Shown: positions 1-11,495 of the stretch, piece after piece
How positions within the stretch are numbered: the first letter of the stretch is position 1
Layout: the number at the start of each line of letters is the position of its first letter
Assembly: GCA_922989275.2 (NCBI GenBank)
Contig: OV277870.1
Coordinates: 29,222,742-29,286,741, forward strand
Origin: Gari tellinella
Lineage: Eukaryota; Mollusca; Bivalvia; Cardiida; Psammobiidae
Length of the DNA stretch: 64,000 bases
Reading direction: 5' to 3'
Notes under the pieces: generated by a model
What the model was told of the DNA's origin: nothing
The model's database searches: none
The model's input: only the letters and a program-made list of their open reading frames with translations
Translations under genes and position numbers: made by a program

Positions 1-163
1 TCTTGTTCGATTATTGATTTAATTTCGACGTAGCAGGCTGAGTAAACCCCAATCACACATGCACCACGTCTCCGAGAAAGCGTATGATCAGAATTTACAA
101 TACGCTCGTATTGACATTCTTTCCAAGACATCTTCCTATCTTGCCGCGGTTTCGTTGGTTTAA

Positions 164-400
164 CCAACTACCCCACATCCTTTTTCTAGCTTTAAAGACA
201 GATGACCACTTAGAGCAGGTTTAAAGTAAAGCAGATTGCGCATTCTGCTTTACTTCAGCCTGTTTTAATGTACACTTTGCTAGGATATAGAAACTATTTT
301 CTTATGGTATATATCCATGACTGTATAAATTTGATCTTTTATCTCCAGTACAGGAATAAAAAGATCAAAGGCGTAAAATGCGTATTTATTAGGTAATGCC
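164..400. mobile_element. Fam-4 TTAA-flanked MITE
   Basis: Flanked by TTAA at 160-163 and 401-404. It has the Fam-4 body: a hairpin of AAAGTAAAGCAGA and TCTGCTTTACTT with the CTTTGCTAGGATATAGAAA and ATGACTGTATAAATT segments. The hairpin tip is shorter than in other copies. Confidence 0.7.
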
Positions 401-573
401 TTAACATATTTTCATAGAGGATGTTTTGATTTGTCGGAACTTATCCCTTTTGTCAAGAAATAAGAAGAATGCAGGTCGGTTGTTTTGAGTGAGCTGTTGT
501 GTCTTTTGTCAACACTTGCTATGCTATGCGTTTATAGTTTACCATGTTAAGTGTAAAGTTAATTGCATTTACT

Positions 574-608
574 AAACAAACAAGCAAACAACAAACAAGC
601 AAACAAAA
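574..608. repeat. AAACAAGC simple repeat
   Basis: Imperfect short tandem repeat of AAACAAGC/AAACAA units. Confidence 0.7.
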
Positions 609-655
609 AGCGATCAAAATCGGAAGCTGTGTTATGTTGCCTCATTGCACATCAC

Positions 656-2890
656 ACCATTCAGTGTCGTAGAAAGACTCCGGTCATTATTCTAGCTCGT
701 ATTTTGACACCTCGGCCATTATTCGATATCATAGTTTGACTCGCCGGTCATTATTCGATGTCGTAGAATGACCCCCGGTCATTATTCGATGTCGTAGAAT
801 GACTCCCCGGTCATTATTCGATGTCGTAGAATGACCCCCGGTCATTATTCGATGTCGTAGAATGACCCCCTGATATCATTCTATTTCATAGAATGCCTTC
901 CCTGCCCCGATATGGCAATAACCGTATTTGATGTCAAAATAAGACCCATTGTCATTTTTCAATGTCGTAGAATAACCCCGCCATGGTTGCGATCAGCTCC
1001 CTGAGGGTAAATTCATATCAGATTGCTAATTACCTAAATCATTGGATGCTTCTATGTTGTACAATATACTGTCAATAATCTAATCAATTTTCATAGTCAC
1101 ATGCCGCAATGTTTCTGTTGCGACACATTGTTAGATGATGAATGTCATTGGAACCGATGTAAATATTACAAATACATGTTCTTTAAAAGGGGGATACATA
1201 TTTGCACTCGTTCACGTAACGTGTATTGGTATGGAGTACCACTGATAGACTGTAAACTACGCTCAATAAATTGTCACATATCTTCAAGAATAGAAACAGG
1301 CTAAGGAGTAAAGGGTTAAATAATCAGGTCTGACATAATGCATCTAACAGACAATGTATTTGAAACTTTAATGATGTTATGTCCAACAGTAACATTTATA
1401 CATTTTGTCTTGGTAATTAGCAGTAATTCAATTAAGAAGTATACCGGCAAAAAAGACATGCCATTTCATATAACAGGTTTAATATCTAGAAAGCACTTCA
1501 AAGAGCTTTGTACAAAACTTTTGATCTGTATTTACCCTTTGCTCCATAGGCAAGCTTGCAAATCAGCTACGTTTAACTGTGATTAAGGCAGGACAATGCA
1601 TACAGCAATATGAATTTTATGCAGAAAGCTCATGTATGCTTTCTGCTTTACACTCATTTTGTTGTTAGCTGTGGCCTGTAATTAAAACTATTATTGGATT
1701 TTATTATCTTAATCTTATTTGCAGATGTAGGTGCAGGCGGCCTGAGGCGCTACTGTGGAGGAAAGGGTTAAGGGCTCACTTGCTTACAAAAGTATACTTC
1801 CTTACCCAGTGGGCACTATAAAAAGGCTGTGACTTTTCAAACTGTAAAATTGCATCCATGTATTCTTAAGTTTAGAATCTTTGATTATTTAGTTGACAAA
1901 GAACTTGTAAATGATAACCTATCAGTTATATATGATATGCTTATTTTTTAGTTATTTTTCAGTAATGTTTTTGACTGTTATCAAAATGTAATGTGTGATG
2001 TAATGCATTACTTTGCCAACGTACTTGTAATTTTAAACATTACAAATGTAAACATAATAATAATTGTAATATAATACACTCTTTAGCAATGTAATTGGTG
2101 ACACTTGTAATGTAATGTATAACTTTCTCAAGTAATTCACACCATGCCTGTTCCCGCCCCACCGGCCTGCATACTCCATGACTGAATTACTACCTTAACT
2201 TATTTATAAATAAGCTGTCCACGAATAATACCACAGACCCGCAGCCACCTTGTTTCCCTACCATCAGTATCCAACAGATAGGCACAAGTTTAACGTAACC
2301 CATCGGGAACAGCATTTAGTATACTGTACGTTATCATAAGTCTGAATTTTGACTTGTTTATCATCTAAATTTTATATATCTTTTAACTTATTCACACCTG
2401 AAACTTCAAGTGGACAATGCAATTTTTTTCTAGTTATGTCAAGTCAACTTTTGACTAGCTAGAGTTGTTTTATACAATATATTTCAAAACTGACATATAT
2501 TGCAAACATATCAGAGAGCTCCTTTGGGATTAGTCTGATCTGGGTCTACACGGTTTACAAAGGAAAAATGTACTATTGCTAGGTAGACTGTTTGTAAATG
2601 ACTAATATACTCGTCGCAAGGGTCCAATGGGTTGAACTGTGTCTGTTAATTGCTAAAGAGGGGTGGGGTCATTTTTCGATGGGGGTCGATATATTTCAGG
2701 AGGGGTCAAAACACTTCATGAGGGGAGTCATAGTACTATGACCGGGGGTCAAATTTCGACGTCGAATTATGACCGGGGGGTCATTGTACGATATCGAAAA
2801 ATGACCGGGGGTCATTCTACGTCGTCGAATTTTGACCGGGGGGTCATTTTTCGATGGGGGTCAAAATACTTCGTTACACCGGAACCCAAA
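656..2890. mobile_element. Element with inverted arrays of a GACCCCCGGTCATT motif
   Basis: Left array at about 656-985: five or six ~32-bp units built from TTCGATGTCGTAGAATGA and CCCCCGGTCATTA. Right array at 2650-2890: the same units in inverted orientation (GACCGGGGGTCATT with CGACGTCGAA spacers). Each unit is itself partly palindromic. Two opposed subterminal arrays around ~1.7 kb of non-coding sequence look like the binding-site arrays of a large DNA transposon. The interior includes a TAATGT-rich stretch (1980-2145) and no recognisable protein. Exact ends and a target duplication were not found. Confidence 0.5.
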
Positions 2891-3242
2891 AAGTGATATT
2901 TCACTATTGGATTGGTTACGATATTTATTGAATGGCTTTATGCATCTCACAGACTGCAGATTATGTGATAAATGCATATAAATGTGCTTGCTGTTAATCG
3001 TTTGAAAAACAGAGAAATACATTCATGTCTAAACCATCACTTGTATATGTCACTGAAATTTGTTTGGTGTGTGTCAGTATTTGGCAAGATGCGTTTATTT
3101 TCTTTAAATGTATATGAATTAAACCGTTGTAGTTATATTAAACCCTTCCCAAGTAACGTGTTTTTGTTATGACAGTATATTCAATGCAAACAGGTCGGAG
3201 CTGACGTGTAATGAGTCTTACTGATTGCTATTCAGGTTTTAA

Positions 3243-3479
3243 CACTTTCATGATCAAATTATTCGCGAGAATTCCCCCCTTCACCGCTATATTGTCGCCT
3301 GTTTCAGTATTGTTGTCTGCAAAATTCGTTTCAAAGTTATATTTAAAATTGCATGACTTAAAATATATTGATAAGAGTATCAAACAGTTTAGGTCCTGAT
3401 TAGAAGCCGCGTAACGCGGCGTCTGGTCGGGATCCAAACTGTTTGCAAACGCGCTTATAATCGTCATTGGGAGCAAAGG
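3243..3479. mobile_element. Fam-3 TTAA-flanked MITE
   Basis: TTAA at 3239-3242 and 3480-3483. The body has the typical ATTGTTGTCTGCAA and CGTTTCAAAGTTA segments and the central hairpin around GCCGCGTAACGCGGCGTC. Confidence 0.8.
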
Positions 3480-3483
3480 TTAA

Positions 3484-4682
3484 AACAAGTTGTTAACATT
3501 GTCAAATTGTAATCATTTTGTATTTTTCATTGAAAAAGGTTAGAGACCTTGAATGTAATGCTGCTAGCTAAATCACAACACCACGTAAAGTAGATGAACG
3601 TTATTCGTTCCCATGTGAGGGATACTGAAAGAAAACGCAATGACTTTTTTTCACGGTCTTTTCGCGTTATTGAAAATTGTTTTTAATCTGAGAGACAATC
3701 AGTTTTAATCTTATCAAACACCAATTATTAAAATGGTCCCAAACTGTTTGTCGTAGAATTAATTGTTTTTATTTTATCGGGAAAACGTAACGGCTTTTCT
3801 TCTTTAGGTTTTTTTATTTAGTAAGAATTTGTTAAACGCAGTTTGTTTAATTCTATTTTTTTGTAGAACCATCAATTTTCATCTATTTTAAAGGACAATT
3901 TGATTTGTTTGACTTTGGTACTTTCGATTCGATGATTTCGTCAATGTCACGTGTGCTGTGAAGATAAATGCGATGAGTTAAGTATTCACGAGGGAGTGTG
4001 AAATCAAATCAGTTAGATCTCTGGCGATACCATTGCGTATATCAACCCCCGAATGTTACCATTTTCTTGCAATTTACGGCGATTATAGTCACGCGTGAGT
4101 TGAGTCCGTATATTTACTCATTGAAGATTTACAAACAATTTGAATCAAGATCAGAGACCATTTTACACTTTTTTAATGTTTCGTCTATTTCAAATTGTAT
4201 ACATCTTAATTTGACAGACGTTTTAGACGGAAAATTCAAAACAAACGGTTTTACGACAGTATGAGTATTCAATATATGCTGAAATATATGGAAAACTATT
4301 GGCCCCATGCTCTCATTTAAGAACAATTAAGAAAGCTATACATAACTTTGCATTTTGTGTTATGCAATTAATCAAATTTAAAAAGTCTCGATCCTGACTA
4401 AAACGTCACCCAAACGAAGCATTACCGTTTCAAAAACAACAACTTTATGTTACTACATTATTAAACTATTGGAAACAAAATTAAAAATCACCTTCCAACT
4501 TTCATTATATATTTAACACGTTTTAATATGTATTGGATTGCAATTGTCGCGTTCAAAGATGTCAAAAATTATTGATGAACATTTTAAATATAAGAAACTC
4601 GCTAGCGAGTGTAAACCAGTTTAATTTTGATAAGACATCTTGTTACTGTTTCCCAAACATTTTTATCAGTTAAAGATGAGTA
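3484..4682. other. Intergenic, no gene or recognised repeat
   Basis: AT-rich sequence. A Fam-1-like fragment (TTATTCGTTCCC) lies near 3600-3640. No supportable reading frame was seen. Confidence 0.4.
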
Positions 4683-4684
4683 TA

Positions 4685-4876
4685 CAGTGGAAATTCGATA
4701 ACTCGAACTCGCTTTTCTCGAACTATTTGATAGCTTGACACATTAACTGTCTTTTGCATGCTCGATAAGGTCCAACATACCCATATTTCAAAGTTAAAAC
4801 GTGGCTAAGCCACGTTCTAACTTTGAAATACGGATATGTTCGATTTAACAGAGATTGAGATATCGAAGTTCGACTG
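4685..4876. mobile_element. Fam-5 palindromic MITE, 192 bp, TA-flanked
   Basis: Flanked by TA at 4683-4684 and 4877-4878. Ends are CAGTGGAAATTCGATAACTC and the complement of GATATCGAAGTTCGACTG. The centre is a hairpin, AACGTGGCTAAGCCACGTT. TA duplication and CAGT ends suggest a Tc1/mariner-type MITE. Confidence 0.8.
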
Positions 4877-4992
4877 TATTGCCCAAAGGTCGAGCTTAAG
4901 TCTTTAAAATTTAGTTTCTTACACAAAGTGATACTAGAACTACCTATTTGGAAATGTATATTTTTTTTATGTCAATCGTGTGTATGTTTTAA

Positions 4993-5179
4993 CCCTTTTA
5001 CTCTCAATGACGCCATAAAGTGCGGTTGCAAACAGTTTAGATGCCGCGTAACAACGCGGCTAATCAGGACAAAAAATGTTTGACACTCGTTTAGAAACAG
5101 TGCCTTAAATCTAACTTTGACATTATATTGCAGACAATAGTATTGAATTAGACGATACTACTTGTTATGGCGATGGAGG
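4993..5179. mobile_element. Fam-3 MITE, partly decayed
   Basis: TTAA at 4989-4992, then CCCTTTTACTCTCAATGACG. The hairpin core is shortened (GCCGCGTAACAACGCGGC). The right end is near GGAGGGTAAA. Confidence 0.6.
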
Positions 5180-5223
5180 GTAAAATAGACGTCATTCTTA
5201 TTAATAAACATGTCAATGCTTAA

Positions 5224-5442
5224 CCAATTTGCGCCCAGTGGATTCTTCCATGTTTTATATTGGATTAGACTTATTTTATCAAGGGGGTGCCTGGTCAAAA
5301 TTTTCATTTTCATTTTGTTTAATATTGAAATTCCTATCAGCAAACAGTGTAGACTCTGATCAGACTCCGCATAATGCGGCGTCTGATCCGAGTCTTCACT
5401 GTTTGCCTATGTCCCATATATGGGATCGTGGGCACAACTGGG
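5224..5442. mobile_element. Fam-2 TTAA-flanked MITE, 219 bp
   Basis: TTAA at 5220-5223 and 5443-5446. Contains GCCCAGTGGATTCTTCCATG, the hairpin GACGCCGCATAATGCGG (here CCGCATAATGCGG), and CCCATATATGGGATCGTGGG at the right end. Confidence 0.85.
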
Positions 5443-5446
5443 TTAA

Positions 5447-6650
5447 AACCTTCGCAAATAGTCAGAATTAAGACCAGAGGTAAGGTAACCAAACAACTAC
5501 AAACTGTCTGCTATTTCACAACATTTTCAAAAAGTTGCCCATATTTACATTTTGCTATGCAGTGTTTGCCATTGTTCCTTTGAAACGGGTACATAACTGT
5601 ATAATCATTGAAAATATTAAAAAGCATGTGTTCACTGCAATTATAATATTTATGAGCATAAACCTTTTAAAACAAAACCGTGTTAGTCAGATTAAATTGG
5701 AACTTTTTTAATCAGATGTGTTACATAACGTAAAAGTAAAAGTTATACGTGCATGCATAGCATACTCGTGTTCGGCATTCAGCTGTCAAATGTCTTACTT
5801 GGACGTATTAAAGTTATAATGAAGTATTAGTTTGTTAATGGGTCGGTTGATTAAACTATGTTAGTTCAATTTTATAGACGTTTTGAAATCAGATTTAGTG
5901 TACCATTTCACAATGAAAACTGCATTGTTGTATAGTTGAGCCAAACCGTAAAAGAGTGCGAATCCTGATTATAAGTCCAGCTATTTTTAGGTTGAATAGG
6001 GTCCAATTATTCTTTTAAGGCAAATACACGTTCTATATATATTAAGGGTAACACATTAGTGTCGATAAATAAATAACAATATGATAAGATGAATTAACTT
6101 AACGTGTGAATATCGTAATATTAGACATTTATTAATTGGACATCAAATTCACATTATCCCATGAGCATATTGATCAGTAAGCTGTATTTTTACTGATTGA
6201 CCGGTAGCTACATAGATACTTGGATACGCAATACTTTTTCAGTAAAACAAAATACTAAAACATTGAGACCTATTTCATACCGTTTTAATCATATTATATT
6301 TCGAGTATCTCTGTGCCGGATCAGACTCCAAACCAAAGAGTTGTCAGTTAAGATAGAACTAAAACAACATTGCTCAGCGACAGTGTTTCCAGTGGGCAAA
6401 CTTGTCTTTTTTTAACAAAAAACACATTTATACTAAAAGAAATGCGTCTTCTCCAATGCAGTTTGCCATATGATATAAGATGTTATGATAGTCTTTAGGA
6501 GAGCTGGCAGCTTAATGCAGGTCACAAATTTGTCGTAATTGAGGGGGTTTACTGAGGTTTTTGTCTTTATCACATAATCCGCGGTCTGGGAGTTGCATAA
6601 TGTACATATCGTAATCCACTAGTGGAATATCGTTATTTTGGGCCCGGCCC
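5447..6650. other. Intergenic, nothing recognised
   Basis: AT-rich, without a repeat copy or coding signal that I can support. Confidence 0.4.
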
Positions 6651-6654
6651 AGCC

Positions 6655-6790
6655 TGTTCGTTCAGAAGCGCTGCATGTAGTGGGACACCAAATGACGTCA
6701 TTTGCGATGACGTTAACGTTAACAACGTTACGTTTTGGCGAAAAATCTATATAGCAGAGGGTCTACAAACGACGGCTTCAAATAGTCGTC
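6655..6790. repeat. Dispersed repeat Fam-H (TGACGTCA-rich)
   Basis: Contains AGCGCTGCATGTAG, ATGACGTCATTTG, GTTAACGTTAAC and GTTTTGGCGAAAAAT. An inverted relative lies at 62205-62320. Confidence 0.55.
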
Positions 6791-6837
6791 AAATAGTTTA
6801 ATAGATGCTTAAAATTGTTATGTGATAAATGCATCTC

Positions 6838-6950
6838 ATATTCGTGCTCATTATTTATGATTATTAATAAACTCGTTGACTAAAGGCTCGCCTCATATTA
6901 TTATAGTCAACTCGTTTATTGAAAATCTTTTATAATGAACACTCATACAA
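6838..6950. repeat. Imperfect foldback
   Basis: AATAAACTCGTTGACTA faces TAGTCAACTCGTTTATT, with outer arms around GTGCTCATTATTTAT and ATAATGAACACTCAT. Confidence 0.55.
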
Positions 6951-7048
6951 TATCCTTTATATGTTAAGTTTTGCTTTTAAGCAGTTGGATGCATGTGTTG
7001 ATGTTTATGTTGCTGGTGATGTTCTAACTGATAAGGTCTCTTAATGTT

Positions 7049-7268
7049 CTCACCAATGCGGTCTCGAGTTCAATCCCAGGTCGGGGCAGTATGTGAGAGG
7101 GTACATTGATCGCCCGTCCGAACACGTGGGTTTTCGCCGGGCACTCCGGTTTCCTCCCACAGAAATGACCAAATACGTCACCATCCGCGCCATCGAAAGT
7201 GATTTGCCTAAGTTGTTAGAACTTGTTTCCTAACCGATGTAAAATAAATAAAGTTTAAACTTTTTAAA
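7049..7268 (+). mobile_element. 5'-truncated tRNA-derived SINE with target-site duplication
   Basis: A tRNA-like B box (GAGTTCAATCC at 7066-7076) is followed by the conserved metazoan SINE core CCGGGCACTCCGGTTTCCTC (from 7138) and an A-rich AAATAAATAAAG tail. Near-identical 15-16 bp repeats flank it (AAGGTCTCTTAATGTT at 7033-7048; AAGTCTCTTAATGTT at 7269-7283), as expected for LINE-mediated insertion. The A box is absent, so the copy is 5'-truncated and should not be transcribed on its own. Confidence 0.75.
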
Positions 7269-7532
7269 AAGTCTCTTAATGTTGCGTCACCCTCTCCCTT
7301 TCGATGAGCCGTGTCGGGATGCCAAATCGGATCCACCCTTGTTGACACTCTTGGGATATTTGACAGACAAATCCGCTCAGAGAATAACTGCAAACGACAA
7401 CAATTGCAGACGACAATAAGCCTTTTGCAACCATTTATTACATTTCTCTGTAGCTTAAAAACTATACGTCTTCAAATGGACATACTGGCGTTTTCGACTT
7501 AAAACTATTCAGGCAATACAATTCTATCTAAG

Positions 7533-7706
7533 ACATTTGTGTCCACGATCCTATATCCGTGACTGATAAGATCTACACTGTTTGCTGATAGGAATTTCAA
7601 TATAAAACGAACTGAAAATAAAAATGTTGATCAGGCATCTCTTTGATAAAAAAAAATGGATGAATCCAATATATAAACACGGAAGAATCCACTTGGCGTA
7701 AATGGG
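7533..7706. mobile_element. Fam-2 MITE, inverted, hairpin collapsed
   Basis: Carries the right-to-left Fam-2 body (GAATTTCAATATAAAACG; GAAGAATCCACTTGGCG) and ends at TTAA 7707-7710. The GACGCC hairpin has been lost. First of three elements sharing TTAA junctions. Confidence 0.65.
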
Positions 7707-7710
7707 TTAA

Positions 7711-7926
7711 CCCGTTTGTTGCCAAATGAGACGTAAGACTGGAACTCATGCACCGCTATATTGTCTTCTGTTAAAATATGTTTGTCTAAAGAACGTTTCA
7801 AAGATAGATAAAATATACTGGGAATTAAGAATTATCGATAAGAATGTCAAACAGTTTCGATCCTGATTAGACGTCGCGCTACGCTGTTTGCATTATCGAC
7901 TTTATGCGTCTTCGGTGGTGATAGAA
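7711..7926. mobile_element. Fam-3 MITE between shared TTAA junctions
   Basis: TTAA at 7707-7710 and 7927-7930. Typical Fam-3 body with GTCAAACAGTTTCGATCCTG; the hairpin's right arm is deleted. Confidence 0.65.
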
Positions 7927-7930
7927 TTAA

Positions 7931-8210
7931 CCAATTTGTGTCCACGATCCCATATATGGGAAATGGGCAAACAGTGTAGACGTTGATCAGATGCCACATA
8001 ATGCGGCGTCTGATAAGAGTCTACACTGTTTGATTTCCATTTTTGACCAAAGGGATGCCTGGTCAAAATTTTCATTTTCTTTTTGATTTATATCGAAATT
8101 CCTATCAGCAAAAAGTGTATTCTCTGATCAGACGCCGCATCATGCGGCGTCTGATCCGAGTCTATACTGTTTGCCTATGTCCCTTTTATAGGACGCTAGG
8201 CATAAATGTA
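7931..8210. mobile_element. Composite Fam-2 element with two hairpins
   Basis: TTAA at 7927-7930 and 8211-8214. Contains two GACGCC-type hairpins (near 7990-8010 and 8128-8155), so it looks like two Fam-2 copies merged or recombined. It includes TTGACCAAAGGGATGCCTGG between them. Confidence 0.65.
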
Positions 8211-8672
8211 TTAAATATGGTGAAGCAGAAATCAGATTGTTATAAGCCTTTGAACAAGAGTTGCTGCCCATTTAAATAATATAATATCTTATACGACATG
8301 ATATTCTTTGTTGAACAATAGTGTTTACTTTTAAGGCTACGAGTTTGTATCCGCTAAATAATGAACAGAATGAGATATAGACTATATTTCTGATCAGCTT
8401 TATTTTAAGATGGTTAACCGTTAACATGCCGCTCGTGCTATAATGCCTCTGTTTCAAAGAGAGTAGATCCCTGAAAAGAGCCGAGTCACCAGGCGTCTAA
8501 TTAGGATTCAACGTGTTTATCACCGTGACAATACTTTCTCAAAAGCATAGTAGGATAGGCATATTGTTTGAATTTTTGCAGAATGCATAGCATGTAAACT
8601 TACAGATTAACTTCTGGTAAGCTAAATTTCAGAGACGAATTCCTTTAAGCCGATTATAGTTGTTAGATAGTA

Positions 8673-8926
8673 TACTCTCTCACGGGAGAATACGTTATTC
8701 TTTCCCGTTTCGACGCAAACGAAATGCAAAGGCAAAGCAGTAAATTGTAGAAAATAACCTATTTTGAATTTGCCATTCTTTATTTTAAATCTCAGTGACA
8801 AACAGTCTCGGGCCTGGTCAGACGCCGGGTTACCCGGCGTCTGGTCTGGCTCAAAGCTGTTTGAAATGGAAATAAATATATAAGCGTAAACGCGTTTATT
8901 TGAAAAGAATACAATTTTCTCTATTG
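8673..8926. mobile_element. Fam-1-related MITE (divergent)
   Basis: GAGAATACGTTATTCTTTCC opens and GTTTATTTGAAAAGAAT closes. The central hairpin is GACGCCGGGTTACCCGGCGT with CTGGTCTGGCTC arms. Confidence 0.75.
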
Positions 8927-8929
8927 TAT

Positions 8930-10120
8930 GCACTTAATGGTATTGTTAAAACTAATAAAAGGTAAAGATTAACTCTGGAATAAAGAGTATCATTTTAGTA
9001 TCCATAGCAACAATGCAAAATTTAGATATATCTAGGGATCCCCTCTAGCATGCTATATAATAGTCGTATAAATTGTGGTTTGCAAAAATTCCTCAAACTT
9101 ATATAATTTGTTTTGTCTTTTATAAAATAGCATTAGGGAGTAAACTAGTTTGGTCTAGGCGAAACCCTCAGTTGTTTGGCGTGTTGTCAAGATCCAAACT
9201 GGATCCAGCAATTGTCGCCGGTAACATGAGTTCATTAGAAACTGAACGTTGTACCACAAACCAGACACTTATAATGTGATAAAACTTAGATTTACCTATG
9301 TATACTAAAATGTTAACCCCATTCACTGCCATAACGCCTTCAGCTTTAAATAATGTCCGTATGCCTTTATTGCTCAAATATGAATTGGAGCTAAGTTTAC
9401 TTATGTAAGATCGTCATGAATGCCAAACAGCTTTGTGTCTGATAATGACCCAAACTGTTAGCAGATATCGGTTATAATATTTCTGTACTCGGATTAAGGA
9501 AATTAAAGGGGTAATGTATTAATATGAATAACAAATGACTGAATCTGGAACTTAGTAAAGGTTATTCGAATGAGGGTTATTTAAAGATTTTAAATTAGGA
9601 AAGCTTGTATTAATCACGTAAATGTATTATGCCAATGGATCAAACAATGTTCTTTCCTTGCAATATAATGACATTTTCATGTATGATGACGACTTATACT
9701 TTCTTGAAACCACGCTTATTACACTTGCTTTCATTAGTTACTGAAATTGCACACTAGTTAACTATGCGTAGTAACTTCAAACTTTTTACGATTCAAGTAA
9801 AGTGCGTTTTATAACTAGAAAACACAAAAATAGATATAACTGTTGCAGAAAAATTGACAAACTATGTTTTAATATTATTAGGATGAGACAAAATGGATTT
9901 AAAATCGGAATTAAAGTTGCTGTATCAACAGTAGAGACATGTTATATATTTCAAATAGGTAACTCTGTTAATATAAGCCGTCATTATGTCATTATTTTAC
10001 AGATGATGTTGTTTGTTACATTTCTTTTGCGTTATGGTTGCATTTATTTGTTTCAGAAACAAGCATGTCATCCCAAATTTAGGTAATTTCATTTCAGAAA
10101 CCTTTTAGTATACAAAACAT
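8930..10120. other. Intergenic, downstream of the C1q gene
   Basis: No gene seen. A fragment of the family hairpin (CCAAACAGCTTTGTGTCTGA) lies at 9422-9465. Confidence 0.4.
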
Positions 10121-10123
10121 AAC

Positions 10124-10129
10124 TTTATT
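10124..10129 (-). terminator. Polyadenylation signal AATAAA of the C1q-domain gene
   Basis: AATAAA on the minus strand (TTTATT on plus) lies about 92 bases beyond the C1q-gene stop codon, a normal spacing for a short 3' UTR. The window is AT-rich, so a chance match is possible. Confidence 0.5.
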
Positions 10130-10220
10130 CTGAAAGGAAGTTTGTCTAATGAGGGCAATAATAAACTTGAAAACATCTTAGACAGTTTGTATTTTATACA
10201 GACAAACTATAAAGGAATAT

Positions 10221-10645
10221 TCATTCGTATAAGAAAACGCCAGAAAACGTTGTTACTCTGTACCTTTGGCCTCCATGCAATGACGTCCCATAACTCTGTT
10301 CGTCAGTTGCCACCAAGACATTATCTCCCTTGTTTAACCTCAGCAAGACAACATTGCTTCCTTGTATATTAGCGGAGGGTGTGAAATGGGGCCAAATCAC
10401 GTCATTTGACGTAAGCTGCCCGTTAACAACGAGGTTCACCCATAGAGGAAGGTCCTTGAAGGTATTAACCACGAACGAGAACAGATATACCCCAGGTACT
10501 GGGGTCGTGAATATCCCAGTCTGTTCATTGTAGCCGTTTCCTTCATTTAAGACGAGAGAATCGAATACAATGGTTTGGTTCCCGCTCATGCCGTCCATAT
10601 CATGGCTGAGGTAAGCGGAAAAAGCAACTTTGGTGTTTCCTCGAC
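10221..10645 (-). CDS. Secreted coiled-coil/C1q-domain protein, exon 2 (globular C1q domain)
   Basis: Second and last exon. The acceptor is TTTTCAG|GT at 10646/10645. Splicing the single G from exon 1 gives Gly and then RGNTKVAFSAYLSHDMDG, so the frame is kept exactly. The exon encodes a nearly complete C1q (gC1q/TNF-like jelly-roll) domain, about residues 168-304. Visible hallmarks are VAFSAYLS at the start, then NEGNGYNEQTGIFTTPVPG, GVYLFSFVV, LRLNKGDNV and the closing FSGVFLYE. There is no collagen repeat upstream; the exon 1 coiled coil takes its place, as in many molluscan C1q-domain proteins. The stop is TGA at 10221-10223. I see no frameshift or missing hallmark, so this looks functional. 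Ligand and expression cannot be read from sequence. Confidence 0.9.
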
Positions 10646-11321
10646 CTGAAAATGAAATATGTCTGCGTATTTATACGTAGAAATATCTGTATAGCTTTTA
10701 TAAACTTTCCATACAAAACATAAAACGCCCGTAAATGTATTTAGCCCATTAACCTCGATAGATGCGTAAATGCTTAATGTACAGTAACTTGTGAAAAGGC
10801 ACACTTGCTTTATGCAAATGATGTACTCTTATATTGTAGAAAAAACCTTAAAAGTTAGAAATTAGCTCCATCTTCACATACTTTGAAATGAAAATTCACA
10901 ACTTAAGTCATTAAATGTTATATATAGATTGAAAAACTAGATACCGGTAAATCAACATTTAGATATGTCAGTCTAGCAGTCACATTGAAGTTAACATTTT
11001 GCACTTAAACAATTTAAACCTAGCTTCTAAAAAGTGGACATTGTTAAAAAGAGTAGATCCGGATGAAACGTATGCGGCGTCTCATCGGTCAACACTGTTG
11101 GCGATATCATATGAACTATTTTACTGTATGAACTGCATTTTCTCACATAACTACCCTTGTTTTCTATAGCGAACAACGTATCTCCAACATGTGTAAGATC
11201 ACTTTGATGACGTCACTATAACGTCATTAATTATAACGGCGTTTTGACGTCAACGGGGTTCCAAACAAAAATGCATATTGCTGTAAAAAAAGCTTAAATC
11301 GTTGGTAATGTGAGAAAAAGA

Positions 11322-11469
11322 ATCTGTCACTCGTCGATGTTTAAGACAAGTTGATCTCAAGCTCGTCTAGAATAGAAAAGGTATTAAGCTCGCCAAGGCT
11401 CGCTTAATGACATTTCAATTCTAGACTCGTTTGAGATCAGCTTGTCTTAAACATCGACGAGTGACAGAT
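11322..11469. repeat. 148-bp foldback hairpin in the C1q intron
   Basis: Near-perfect inverted repeat with arms of about 50 bp, opening ATCTGTCACTCGTCGATG and closing with its complement. The short loop contains TTAAGCTCGCCAAGGCTC. It looks like a MITE or foldback element. Confidence 0.8.
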
Positions 11470-11495
11470 CCTATATTTCTTATCATCCTTGTCAC

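Noticed and set aside
719..865. Regular ~32-bp repeats reminiscent of a CRISPR array
   Set aside because: The units are contiguous and palindromic with no unique spacers, and the genome is eukaryotic.
2663..2896. Plus-strand open frame rich in Gly, Thr and Ser
   Set aside because: It is a translation of the GACCGGGGGTCATT repeat array.
7049..7268. Possible tRNA gene
   Set aside because: Only a B box is present, with no cloverleaf or A box; the SINE core, tail and target duplication show it is a SINE.
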